The notes: generated by a model not told the origin, from the sequence alone. A DNA stretch of 10,662 nucleotides from DATBMY01 sp036554605 (GCA_036554605.1 DATBMY010000476.1:1-10662); one strand, 5' to 3'; numbered from the stretch's first letter, positions 1 through 6,623 are shown. A program made the numbers and translations.

Positions 1-198
1 GTGTACGTGTCGCCCACTGAACTGTCGGTACTATATATCGGTCTCGAAGACATAGAGGAAGCGATTGCTCTGCTCGAAAGAGCATACGCCGAGCACGACC
101 TGCAGATGCAGTACCTCAATGTTGTTCCGTACTTTGACAGCCTGCGCGCGGAGCCGCGCTTTCAGGAAATCCTGAGGCGCATCGGCCTGCACCAATAG
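1..198 (+). CDS. C-terminal end of a TPR-type protein (5' truncated by window edge)
   Basis: Only the last 65 residues are present and the frame is open to the window edge, so the GTG at position 1 is probably an internal Val codon. The text reads as one helix-turn-helix TPR-like unit: an 'A..Y.GL.D...A...LERAY' helix pair (residues about 8-31), then the ending 'FDSLRAEPRFQEILRRIGL'. From family knowledge, this ending is common in large TPR proteins of Acidobacteriota that carry an N-terminal winged-helix DNA-binding domain, adenylate cyclase domain or Ser/Thr kinase domain. Which of these lies upstream cannot be seen. The gene converges on truA with only 12 bp between the stop codons, and no terminator hairpin is evident in that gap. 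Confidence 0.75.
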   Translation: MYVSPTELSVLYIGLEDIEEAIALLERAYAEHDLQMQYLNVVPYFDSLRAEPRFQEILRRIGLHQ

Positions 199-210
199 CA
201 CCAAGATGGA

Positions 211-1011
211 TTAGTCGCTTCTTACCGGAATTGCCGGCGCGAGGGGCGGCAGCTCTTCATTTTGATCGTACATGACCCGCTCCAAAAACAGCCCGCTGGG
301 CGGCGCGGTAAATCGGGCGACATTGAAATCCGCGCCGGTCTTGCTTACGCCCGCCTCGACCAATCCCCTGAAATCTTTTACGCCCAGGTTGCCGCGCCCT
401 ACCTCGACGAGCGTACCGACAATTCTGCGAACCATCTTCCACAAAAAACGCGACGCGCCAATACGAAATAGCAAGAGGTCGCCCTCGATGGTCATCTCCG
501 AGTGAGTTACGGTTACTATTGTCGAGCGGTCGTCGTGGCGGGGTTCCGAGAACTGAGCATACTCTCTTCGGCCCAAAAGAACTTGCGACGCCTCCATCAT
601 CGCGTCGATCCTGAGCGGGTCCTTTACCCACCAGACAAAGCGCTTGGCAAACGCCGTCCGGCGCAGCGATACCTGATATATGTAGTAACGCGAGAGCGCG
701 TCGCGACGCGGATCAAAACCGTATCGAGTCTCCTCAACGGCAAGAACGTTTATGTCGGCGGGCAACCGGTCGTTTAGCCCATAAAAGAGGTCTCTGGCTT
801 TGACCTTCCCTTCCGACCTGAGCCGGGCCACCTGCCCGAGCGCGTGCACGCCCGCGTCGGTCCTGCCCGCGCCCAGTATTTCAACGGGCCGGGGCAATAC
901 CTTTTCGGCAGCGGCGCGAATCTCGCCCGCCACGGTGCGGGCGTTCTTCTGCTCCTGCCATCCGTGATAGCGCGTCCCTTCGTACTCGATCTTCAGCTTC
1001 CAGGCAGGCAT
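211..1011 (-). CDS. truA: tRNA pseudouridine(38-40) synthase TruA
   Basis: The product is 266 residues, a normal length for TruA, which isomerises uridines 38-40 in the anticodon stem-loop of many tRNAs in the cytoplasm. The N-terminal 'IEYEGTRYHGWQ' (8-19) and the catalytic-loop motif 'GAGRTDAGVHALGQVA' are diagnostic. The nucleophilic Asp is D52, matching Asp60 of the E. coli enzyme by family knowledge. The C-terminal half has the 'FLWKMVRRIVGTLVEVG' segment typical of the second half-domain. The start is supported by an AGGTGA Shine-Dalgarno site on the minus strand (plus positions 1016-1021), 4 nt from the ATG. It is transcribed divergently from the regulator gene at 1193 and converges on the upstream TPR gene. 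The gene appears intact. Confidence 0.97.
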   Translation of the reverse strand: MPAWKLKIEYEGTRYHGWQEQKNARTVAGEIRAAAEKVLPRPVEILGAGRTDAGVHALGQVARLRSEGKVKARDLFYGLNDRLPADINVLAVEETRYGFDPRRDALSRYYIYQVSLRRTAFAKRFVWWVKDPLRIDAMMEASQVLLGRREYAQFSEPRHDDRSTIVTVTHSEMTIEGDLLLFRIGASRFLWKMVRRIVGTLVEVGRGNLGVKDFRGLVEAGVSKTGADFNVARFTAPPSGLFLERVMYDQNEELPPLAPAIPVRSD

Positions 1012-1095
1012 CTTTTCACCTCGCTCGATTCATTCCGATACTTATGAAACTGCCCCCGGCAAAGACTTATGTCAACCCGTGAGCAGATACGGATT

Positions 1096-1115
1096 GGCAT
1101 GGTGTGAAAAATGCC
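1096..1115. promoter_or_regulatory. Inverted repeat GGCAT-N10-ATGCC, candidate operator
   Basis: In the 181-bp region between truA and the Lrp/AsnC gene, GGCAT (1096-1100) and ATGCC (1111-1115) form a perfect 5-bp inverted repeat about two helical half-turns apart, with partial symmetry continuing outward (ATT left, GGAAT right). Lrp/AsnC regulators commonly bind such dyads next to their own genes and autoregulate. The site lies about 78 bp upstream of the regulator start. The match to a consensus is not established and the arms are short, so chance is possible. The same intergenic region has a direct repeat ACTTATG at 1040-1046 and 1065-1071, exactly 25 bp apart. Confidence 0.3.
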
Positions 1116-1192
1116 GGAATGGCTGTTGTGACGGTTGACTCGCTGTAATAGTATAAGACTCGTGCTGGTATTCCTTGTGGATTATTGGTTGG

Positions 1193-1681
1193 ATGAAGCT
1201 TAGTCCTATAGATTATAAGCTCATTGACTTGCTCCAGCGCCAGGCAAGGATAACTCAATCGGAAATGGCCTGCGCCGTGGGGCTTTCGCAGCCGGCAGTG
1301 GCCGAGCGGCTCAGAAAGCTCGAGCAAGAAGGAATAATCACCGGCTATTTCGCCCGCGTCGATGGCCGCCGGCTCGGCAAGGACATCACGGCATTCATAG
1401 GGGTGAGAATAGATCACCCAAAATACAACGCGGCCTTCGCAAAAAGTATACTCGAGCTGGCGGACGTGCTCGAATGTCACCACGTGACGGGCAATTACTC
1501 TTACCTGTTAAAGGTAGTGACGGAAAACACCGAAACCCTCGACCGCCTGATATCGGAAAAAATACGCACTATACCCGGAGTCACTCGCACGCACACCACG
1601 ATTGTGATGTCGTCGGTGAAGGAGGGCTCCCTTATTCAACCCGGGCCTGATCACAGGCCGCAGGCCGGGAAGCGACGGTGA
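1193..1681 (+). CDS. Lrp/AsnC family transcriptional regulator
   Basis: The product is 162 residues, slightly longer than typical Lrp/AsnC proteins (about 150). An N-terminal helix-turn-helix spans about residues 5-50, with 'VGLSQPAVAERLRKLEQEG' as the second and recognition helices, followed by the 'IITGYFARVDG' hinge. A C-terminal RAM (effector/oligomerisation) domain contains 'HVTGNYSYLLKV' (about 97-108). In many homologues the motif is G-x-Y/F-D-Y-L-L; here Ser103 replaces the Asp. The ATG at 1193 is preferred over an in-frame TTG at 1175, because the extra residues (MWIIGW) are outside the family's usual start, although no strong ribosome site precedes either. The gene stops 9 nt before the aminotransferase gene, so the two are probably co-transcribed, and the regulator plausibly senses an amino acid handled by that enzyme. 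The effector is unknown. Confidence 0.92.
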   Translation: MKLSPIDYKLIDLLQRQARITQSEMACAVGLSQPAVAERLRKLEQEGIITGYFARVDGRRLGKDITAFIGVRIDHPKYNAAFAKSILELADVLECHHVTGNYSYLLKVVTENTETLDRLISEKIRTIPGVTRTHTTIVMSSVKEGSLIQPGPDHRPQAGKRR

Positions 1682-1690
1682 GGCGGAGCG

Positions 1691-2950
1691 ATGGATTCGA
1701 TCAATGTCGAAACGGAGAAAATAGATATGGCAACTCCACTGCTCAAAGAGAAAACTGGAAAGACCACAACGCCACGGTTTCGGCTTGCAAAGCGCATGTC
1801 GAAGATGTCCGTATCGGCAGTGCGCGAGATTCTAAAGATGACCGAGCATCCGGAAATAATCTCATTCGCGGGGGGAATGCCCGCGCCCGAGTTATTCCCC
1901 ATCGCGGAGATGGCCCGCGCATACTCGGAGGTTTTTGCTCTGGAAGGGCCCGCCGCCGCGCAGTACGGCACGACCGAAGGCTGGCTGCCGCTCAGGACCT
2001 GGATTGCCGGGAGGATGAAAAAGCGCGGAGTAGAAACAGATGCATCCCGCGTAATTATCACCACGGGTTCGCAGCAAGGAATCGACCTTGCCTGCAAGGT
2101 CTTTCTTGAGCCGGGCGACCAGGTGATAGTGGAGAACCCCTGTTACCTGGCGGCGCTTCAAGCATTCAGCGGGGCCGAAGTCTCGGTCATACCAATCGAG
2201 AGCGATGATAACGGTATGCGCGTTGAGACTCTGGAAGCGGTACTCTCGCGCACAATGCCGAAGCTCATATACGTCGTCTCGGACTTCAGCAATCCCAAAG
2301 GCACGACGCTTCCCGCGTCGCGCAGGAGGTTGCTCGCGGAACTCGCTGCCAGGTACCGCGTTCCGCTCTTGGAAGATAACCCTTATGGCGAGCTTCGCTA
2401 TCGTGGCGATGCCGTGCCGCCGGTAGCAGCCTTCGACGAGGCCGGGTACGTTATATATCTCAGCACCTTTTCAAAGACGCTGAGTCCAGGCATGCGGCTT
2501 GGTTGGGTATCGGCCAGCGAAGAGATACTGAAGACTTTTGTGATTGCCAAGCAGGCCTCTGATCTCCACACGAGCACTATCGAGCAGCGCGCCGCCGCAA
2601 GATTGCTCGCAAGCTTCGATTTCGACGCGAACGTCAAGAAGCTATGCAGATTCTATGGCGAGCGATGTCAGAGGATGCAGGACTCGATAGATCGCTACTT
2701 CCCCGTCGAAGCGCGCGCCACGCGGCCCGAAGGCGGTCTCTTCCTGTGGGTCGAGATGCCGGAATACATTTCGGGGGAAGAGGTATTTGCGGAAGCGATC
2801 AAGGAGAAGGTGGCGGTCGTCCCCGGCTCGCCTTTCTTCACCGACGGCAGGAAGAATTTTCTGCGGCTCAATTTTTCGAATCAGACGCCGGACAAGATCG
2901 AAGAGGGCATCGAGCGAGTCGGCGACGTGATCAAGAGGAAGCTCAGATGA
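1691..2950 (+). CDS. PLP-dependent aminotransferase, fold type I (LysN/ARO8/MocR-aminotransferase-like)
   Basis: The product is 419 residues, the usual length for class I/II aminotransferases of the 2-aminoadipate/aromatic (LysN/ARO8) type. Visible motifs are 'ISFAGGMPAPELFP' (57-70), 'YGTTEGWLPLR' (92-102), 'SNPKG' around N201, 'LEDNPYGELRY' with the PLP-pyridine Asp D229 and Tyr232, the Schiff-base Lys K262 in 'STFSKTLSPGMRLGW', and the substrate-carboxylate Arg R392 in 'LRLNFS'. All key catalytic residues are present, so an active enzyme is expected. It should transfer amino groups between an amino acid and a 2-oxoacid in the cytoplasm. Substrate cannot be read from sequence; aromatic, branched-chain or 2-aminoadipate are possible. 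No N-terminal GntR domain is present. The start ATG at 1691 follows AGGCGG at 1681-1686; an in-frame ATG at 1727 with its own GGAG is an alternative. The stop overlaps the PhzF gene start. Confidence 0.93.
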   Translation: MDSINVETEKIDMATPLLKEKTGKTTTPRFRLAKRMSKMSVSAVREILKMTEHPEIISFAGGMPAPELFPIAEMARAYSEVFALEGPAAAQYGTTEGWLPLRTWIAGRMKKRGVETDASRVIITTGSQQGIDLACKVFLEPGDQVIVENPCYLAALQAFSGAEVSVIPIESDDNGMRVETLEAVLSRTMPKLIYVVSDFSNPKGTTLPASRRRLLAELAARYRVPLLEDNPYGELRYRGDAVPPVAAFDEAGYVIYLSTFSKTLSPGMRLGWVSASEEILKTFVIAKQASDLHTSTIEQRAAARLLASFDFDANVKKLCRFYGERCQRMQDSIDRYFPVEARATRPEGGLFLWVEMPEYISGEEVFAEAIKEKVAVVPGSPFFTDGRKNFLRLNFSNQTPDKIEEGIERVGDVIKRKLR

Positions 2951-3861
2951 TGTCGAAGAGATTTGTCATAGCCGACGTTTTCACCGAGAAGAGATTTGGC
3001 GGCAACCAGCTCGCCGTTTTTCTGGACGGAAGCGGCCTCGACGACGAGACTATGCAGGATATCGCTCGCGAGATGCATTTCTCTGAGACGACCTTTCTCT
3101 TTCCACCGGAGAAGGGCGGCGATTACCGCGTGCGCATCTTTACGCCGGAGATCGAGCTGCCCTTCGCCGGTCATCCCATCGTAGGCACGGCAAACGTGAT
3201 CGTCGCCGAAGGAATGAAAGCGATCACCGGACCGGTGACAAAGCTCACGCTGGAAGCCGGAGTGGGACCCATTCAAGTCGATGTCAACACCGAGGGCGGC
3301 AATGCCGGCCATACGACAATGACTCAGCCTTTGCCGGAAGTCAGGGCGGCTCTCGACGACATCGAGCCTCTGGCCCGCGCGCTCTCGCTTGAGCCTTCAC
3401 GGATCGCGCATAAAGGGCTTCCCGTGGAAGTGATATACAACGGCATAGCGGTCATGATCGTGCCTGCCGCTTCCCTCTCGGCGGTTGAGCGAATTAAGGT
3501 CGATATGGGCGCGCTCGACGCGATAAGCGAGCGAATGGGCGCGCAGACAGTCCTGGTCTTCACGGGCGAAACCGTACATCCGACCAGCACCGTTCATTGC
3601 CGTGTCTTTGCGCCTGGAGCGGGAGTGCTTGAAGATGCGGCCACCGGCTCTGCCAACGGCCCGCTCGGTTTTTATCTTGTCAGGCACGGGCTTGTTAACG
3701 CGGCGCCGGTCACGCGAATAATCAGCGAGCAGGGTTATGAGATGCGCCGCCCGAGCCACCTGCACATCGAGGTCGATTTCGATTCCAAGAAGGACGAAGT
3801 CTCGGGCGTTCGCGTCGGCGGCGGCGTCGTGATCGCGGGTCGCGGAGAGATACTGCTTTAA
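2947..3861 (+). CDS. PhzF family isomerase (phenazine biosynthesis-like protein)
   Basis: The product is 304 residues with the diaminopimelate-epimerase-like double fold of the PhzF family. Its start resembles 'DVFTEKRFGGNQLAV' of the family. The proposed catalytic acid/base Glu is E47 in 'MHFSETTFLF'. 'ELPFAGHPIVGTA' (70-82, with H76) and 'EDAATGSANGPLG' (229-241, with D230) are the family's two hallmark loops. PhzF of phenazine producers isomerises trans-2,3-dihydro-3-hydroxyanthranilate, but most family members have unknown substrates and nothing here indicates phenazine synthesis. The chosen start ATG at 2947 overlaps the aminotransferase stop (ATGA), a standard translational-coupling arrangement; ATG at 2950 is equally possible. 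The reading frame stays open upstream to 2644, but that is an overlap artefact inside the aminotransferase gene. Coupling suggests that both enzymes act in one pathway. Confidence 0.93.
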   Translation: MMSKRFVIADVFTEKRFGGNQLAVFLDGSGLDDETMQDIAREMHFSETTFLFPPEKGGDYRVRIFTPEIELPFAGHPIVGTANVIVAEGMKAITGPVTKLTLEAGVGPIQVDVNTEGGNAGHTTMTQPLPEVRAALDDIEPLARALSLEPSRIAHKGLPVEVIYNGIAVMIVPAASLSAVERIKVDMGALDAISERMGAQTVLVFTGETVHPTSTVHCRVFAPGAGVLEDAATGSANGPLGFYLVRHGLVNAAPVTRIISEQGYEMRRPSHLHIEVDFDSKKDEVSGVRVGGGVVIAGRGEILL

Positions 3862-3881
3862 ATGTTTCGGAGGATAATGAA

Positions 3882-4763
3882 ATGTCTGAGAACTTGATAC
3901 GTTTAAAAGTCGGGCTTGCTGAAATGCTAAAAGGCGGCGTGATCATGGATGTGACCAACGCCGAGCAGGCGCGCATAGCGCAGGATGCCGGGGCGGTAGC
4001 CGTTATGGCCCTTGAGCGAGTCCCGGCCGACATACGCGCCGAAGGCGGGGTCGCCCGCATGGCTTCGCCCAAAAAGATTCGCGAGATCATGCGGATAGTA
4101 ACGATCCCCGTCATGGCCAAGGTCCGCATCGGACACTTCGCCGAGGCGCAGGTGCTTGAAGCCCTTGGCGTCGACTTCATCGACGAAAGCGAAGTCCTGA
4201 CACCGGCCGACGAAGAACATCACATCGACAAGTTCCGATTCAAAGTGCCGTTTGTTTGCGGCGCGCGCGATCTGGGCGAGGCGATTCGCCGCATCGGCGA
4301 AGGCGCGGCCCTGATTCGCACGAAAGGCGAGGCCGGATCGGGCAACATAGTCGAGGCGGTGCGCCACCTCAGAAAAATCGGCGGCGAGATAAAGCGATTG
4401 ACGGTGCTGCCCGAAGAGGAGTTGATGGCTGAGGCGAAGCGACTCGGCGCGCCTTATGAAATCGTCCGGATGGTGGCGCGCGATGGCAGGCTCCCCGTCC
4501 CTAATTTCGCGGCCGGCGGAATAGCGACTCCCGCCGACGCGGCGTTATGCATGCAGCTCGGGGCGGAGTCGGTCTTTGTCGGGTCCGGCATCTTCAAATC
4601 GAACGACCCGGCGGCGCGCGCCCGCGCGATCGTTAAGGCGACGACCTATTTTAAAGAGCCGCAGGCCGTGCTCGAAGCTAGCGAAGAGCTGGGCGAAGCC
4701 ATGCACGGGCTCGACGTTTCGAAGATGGCCGAAAGCGATCTGCTACAGACTCGCGGGTGGTAG
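3882..4763 (+). CDS. pdxS: Pyridoxal 5'-phosphate synthase lyase subunit PdxS
   Basis: PdxS forms PLP directly from ribose 5-phosphate (or ribulose 5-phosphate), glyceraldehyde 3-phosphate and ammonia; the ammonia comes from PdxT in the cytoplasmic PdxS-PdxT complex. The 293-residue length is standard. Motifs are 'GGVIMDVTNAEQA' with D23, 'IPVMAKVRIGHFAEAQ' with the imine-forming K80, 'IRTKGEAGSGN' with the second reactive lysine K148, and the phosphate loops 'FAAGGIATPADAA' and 'VFVGSGIFKS'. D23, K80 and K148 correspond to Asp24, Lys81 and Lys149 of the Bacillus subtilis protein by family knowledge. A clear GGAGG at 3869-3873 lies 8 nt before the ATG. It sits 20 nt after the PhzF gene and 15 nt before pdxT, so it is probably in the same transcript as the PLP-dependent aminotransferase. 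Confidence 0.98.
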   Translation: MSENLIRLKVGLAEMLKGGVIMDVTNAEQARIAQDAGAVAVMALERVPADIRAEGGVARMASPKKIREIMRIVTIPVMAKVRIGHFAEAQVLEALGVDFIDESEVLTPADEEHHIDKFRFKVPFVCGARDLGEAIRRIGEGAALIRTKGEAGSGNIVEAVRHLRKIGGEIKRLTVLPEEELMAEAKRLGAPYEIVRMVARDGRLPVPNFAAGGIATPADAALCMQLGAESVFVGSGIFKSNDPAARARAIVKATTYFKEPQAVLEASEELGEAMHGLDVSKMAESDLLQTRGW

Positions 4764-4778
4764 GATAAAGAAGATCGT

Positions 4779-5363
4779 ATGAAGATCGGCGTGCTGGCAA
4801 TCCAGGGTGATTATCAAGCTCACGCTCGCGCGCTCGCGCGCTCGGGCGTCGAGGCGGTAGAGGTCCGACGCGCAAGCGAGCTAGAGGGAGTTGACGGGCT
4901 GATAATACCGGGCGGCGAGAGCACGACTATATGGAAACTGGTCGCGGAAGAGGGACTCGCGGATGCGATCAAAGATTTCGCCCGTGGAGGCCATCCCATC
5001 TTCGGGACATGCGCGGGCGCGATACTGCTGGCGCGCGAGGTCATCAATCCCGTGCAGGAATCGCTTGGCTTGATAGATATCAAGGTAGAGAGAAACGCGT
5101 TCGGGCGCCAGGTCGACAGCTTTATAGGCGAAGTGGAATCAAGCCTGGCGGGCGGCGCGCTTGAGGCTGTCTTTATTCGCGCCCCGCGCATTCGCCGGGT
5201 CGGGCCTGAAGTCGAAGTGCTGGCAAGTTTGAATGGAGAGCCGGCGCTTGTTTGCGAGCGCCGGATTCTTGTCGCGACCTTTCATCCGGAGTTGTCGAAA
5301 GACTCGCCCGTGCACGCGATGTTTTGCGATATGGTGAGGCGCTCCATGGCGAGCGCTGCCTAG
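4779..5363 (+). CDS. pdxT: Pyridoxal 5'-phosphate synthase glutaminase subunit PdxT
   Basis: This is a 194-residue class I glutamine amidotransferase that hydrolyses glutamine and channels ammonia to PdxS. It opens with 'MKIGVLAIQGDYQAHARAL', typical of PdxT. The oxyanion/substrate loop 'IIPGGESTTIWKL' is present, as is the nucleophile Cys78 in 'GTCAGAILLA'. His169 and Glu171 in 'ATFHPEL' complete the Cys-His-Glu triad. The 'VERNAFGRQVDSF' segment is also characteristic. It lies 15 nt behind pdxS; the ribosome site is weak (AAGAAG-like), which fits translation coupled to pdxS. An exact 8-bp inverted repeat lies inside the gene at 5241-5264. The gene is complete and its stop is immediately followed by a palindromic repeat. 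Confidence 0.98.
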   Translation: MKIGVLAIQGDYQAHARALARSGVEAVEVRRASELEGVDGLIIPGGESTTIWKLVAEEGLADAIKDFARGGHPIFGTCAGAILLAREVINPVQESLGLIDIKVERNAFGRQVDSFIGEVESSLAGGALEAVFIRAPRIRRVGPEVEVLASLNGEPALVCERRILVATFHPELSKDSPVHAMFCDMVRRSMASAA

Positions 5364-5369
5364 TTCACG

Positions 5370-5430
5370 ACAAAGGCACAAAGAACACAAAGAGCGCTCG
5401 ACCGGCTTTGTGTAACTTTGTGCTCTTTGT
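5370..5430. repeat. Palindromic CACAAAG repeat element in the pdxT-cupin gap
   Basis: The left arm holds three CACAAAG-type units (ACAAAG 5370-5375, CACAAAG 5377-5383 and 5386-5392). The right arm holds their complements CTTTGTG at 5406-5412 and 5416-5422, and CTTTGT at 5425-5430. The units are spaced 7-10 bp apart, so the whole forms an imperfect hairpin with a 13-bp GC-richer loop. Weak pairing continues outward (TCAC near 5365 with GTGA near 5437). It fills most of the 89-bp gap. Similar CACAAAG/CTTTGTG palindromes are, as I recall, scattered in many environmental bacterial genomes; copy number here cannot be checked. In RNA it could stabilise or terminate the upstream message, or act as a partial attenuator. 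No uridine run follows, so a classical terminator is unlikely. Confidence 0.7.
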
Positions 5431-5452
5431 TTATTTGTGATAGAGGTTAATC

Positions 5453-5812
5453 ATGGTGAAGCTATACAGATGGGACGATGTCGGCGAAGAGAAGATTCAC
5501 GAACTGCTGACGCGCCGCTACATATCGGGCGACCAGATTACGATGGCGCGATTTAATCTAAAGAAGGGGTGCGTCGTCGATACGCACTCGCACGAAAATG
5601 AGCAGATGTCGACGATACTCTCGGGCGCGATGAGATTCGTCGTCGCGGGCGAAGAGATGATAGTCCGCGCCGGCGAAACGCTTTATATCCCTCCCGCCAC
5701 GCCGCACAGCGCCGAAGCGCTCGAAGACACGGACGCGCTCGATGCCTTTACGCCCGCGCGCAGGGATTGGATCGAAGGACGCGACGATTACCTTCGAAGG
5801 AATCAGACCTAG
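5453..5812 (+). CDS. Small single-domain cupin protein (KdgF-like metal site)
   Basis: The product is 119 residues, one cupin beta-barrel. Motif 1 is 'GCVVDTHSHENEQMSTILSG' (39-58) with likely metal ligands H45, H47 and E50 or Q51. Motif 2 is 'GETLYIPPATPHSAEAL' with H84. The HSHxxEQ pattern and the C-terminal 'LDAFTPARRDW' resemble KdgF-type cupins, which in uronate catabolism help convert unsaturated uronates to linear ketones. No other uronate genes are visible, so that specific role is only a possibility; a small isomerase or decarboxylase is equally open. AGAGG at 5442-5446 lies 6 nt before the ATG, so this start is good. The SDR gene follows after only 6 nt, and the two are probably co-translated. 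The palindromic repeat directly upstream separates it from pdxT. Confidence 0.9.
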   Translation: MVKLYRWDDVGEEKIHELLTRRYISGDQITMARFNLKKGCVVDTHSHENEQMSTILSGAMRFVVAGEEMIVRAGETLYIPPATPHSAEALEDTDALDAFTPARRDWIEGRDDYLRRNQT

Positions 5813-5818
5813 AAACCT

Positions 5819-6610
5819 ATGGACCTCGGTCTTAAAGAGAGAGCCGCCATCGTAACCGCGGCTTCGAGCGGGCTTGGCAAGGCAACCGCGCTCGCACTTG
5901 CGGCCGAAGGCGCGAATTTACTTATCAGCGCGCGCGGCGAAGACCAGTTGCGAAGCGCGGCTGATGAGATTCGGTCCGCGACTGGAGTCGAAGTCGTTAC
6001 GGTGCCGGGCGATGTCACCGGCGAATCGCACGCTCGCGAACTGGTCGCCGAAGCCCACGGCCGGTTCGGTCGCCTGGACATACTGGTCACGAACGCCGGG
6101 GGGCCGCCCGCGGGCTTCTTTAATGATTTCACCTCCGCTCATTACCGCGAGGCAATAGAGCTGAACCTGTTGAGCGCGATAAACCTCTGCCGCGAGGCGG
6201 TGCCGCTTATGCGCGAGCGCGGATGGGGCAGGATAGTAGCTATCACATCTCTGGCCGCCAAGCAGCCTATAGAGAATCTCATCCTGTCGAACACTGCTCG
6301 CGCGGGCGTGCTCGGTTTTATGAAGAGCCTGTCGCAGCAGGTCGCGGCCGACGCCATAACGGTCAACACGGTTTGCCCCGGCTATCACCTGACGGAGCGG
6401 CTAAAGAGCATGGCCTTATTGACGGCGCAAAATGAAGGCGAGACGATTGAAGACATCTATGCGCGGTGGGCCGCGACCATTCCGGCCGGGAGAATAGGCG
6501 ACCCGAAGGAGTTCGCTTCCGTTGTCGCGTTCTTATGCTCGGAGCGCGCCAGCTATGTCACCGGAACGGTCATACAGATAGACGGCGGAGCATACAAGGC
6601 GCTTTACTGA
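5819..6610 (+). CDS. SDR family oxidoreductase with altered catalytic residues
   Basis: The product is 263 residues, standard for classical short-chain dehydrogenases. The Rossmann dinucleotide loop is a TGxxxGxG variant, T13-A14-x3-G18-x-G20; 'DILVTNAGG' (87-95) is the NNAG-type motif. Helix-E Asn116 and catalytic Ser144 ('IAITS') are kept. At the usual distance from Ser144, the YxxxK motif is replaced: the text reads 'ILSNTARAGVLGF', so Ser157 stands for Tyr and Arg161 for Lys. The C-terminal 'YVTGTVIQIDGG' is normal for the family. Such proteins are often named 3-oxoacyl-ACP reductase by default, which this active site does not support. It may use a different mechanism, act on an unusual substrate, or have lost reductase activity. 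It starts 6 nt after the cupin stop with no clear ribosome site, suggesting coupling. Confidence 0.92.
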   Translation: MDLGLKERAAIVTAASSGLGKATALALAAEGANLLISARGEDQLRSAADEIRSATGVEVVTVPGDVTGESHARELVAEAHGRFGRLDILVTNAGGPPAGFFNDFTSAHYREAIELNLLSAINLCREAVPLMRERGWGRIVAITSLAAKQPIENLILSNTARAGVLGFMKSLSQQVAADAITVNTVCPGYHLTERLKSMALLTAQNEGETIEDIYARWAATIPAGRIGDPKEFASVVAFLCSERASYVTGTVIQIDGGAYKALY

Positions 6611-6623
6611 TTGGTGGATCGGA

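Noticed and set aside
844..1047. Plus-strand ORF opposite the truA start, and similar long antisense frames across other genes
   Set aside because: They are shadows of codon bias in well-supported genes and show no recognisable protein features.
1041..1075. Minus-strand promoter for truA from TTGACA at 1070-1075
   Set aside because: At 17-bp spacing the -10 hexamer would be CAGTTT; the nearest better match, CATAAG, is 23 bp away.
1126..1157. Promoter for the Lrp-type gene using TATAAG at 1152-1157
   Set aside because: TTGACT at 1135-1140 is only 11 bp away and TTGTGA at 1126-1131 is 20 bp away; neither spacing is convincing.
2644..2946. Upstream extension of the PhzF reading frame by about 100 residues
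   Set aside because: It lies entirely inside the aminotransferase gene, reads as low-complexity Arg/Gly-rich text, and the family start fits the ATG at 2947.
2947..3861. Phenazine biosynthesis function
   Set aside because: Only a PhzF-like gene is present; no other phz genes (such as phzA/B, D, E, G) occur in the window.
3862..3897. Eleven-codon ORF overlapping the pdxS start, as a possible leader peptide
   Set aside because: It has no ribosome site of its own and no attenuator-like structure, and it overlaps the pdxS Shine-Dalgarno by chance.
4823..4850. Repeated CGCTCGCG units near the start of pdxT
   Set aside because: They encode the normal Ala/Arg-rich helix of PdxT and follow from GC-rich codon choice.
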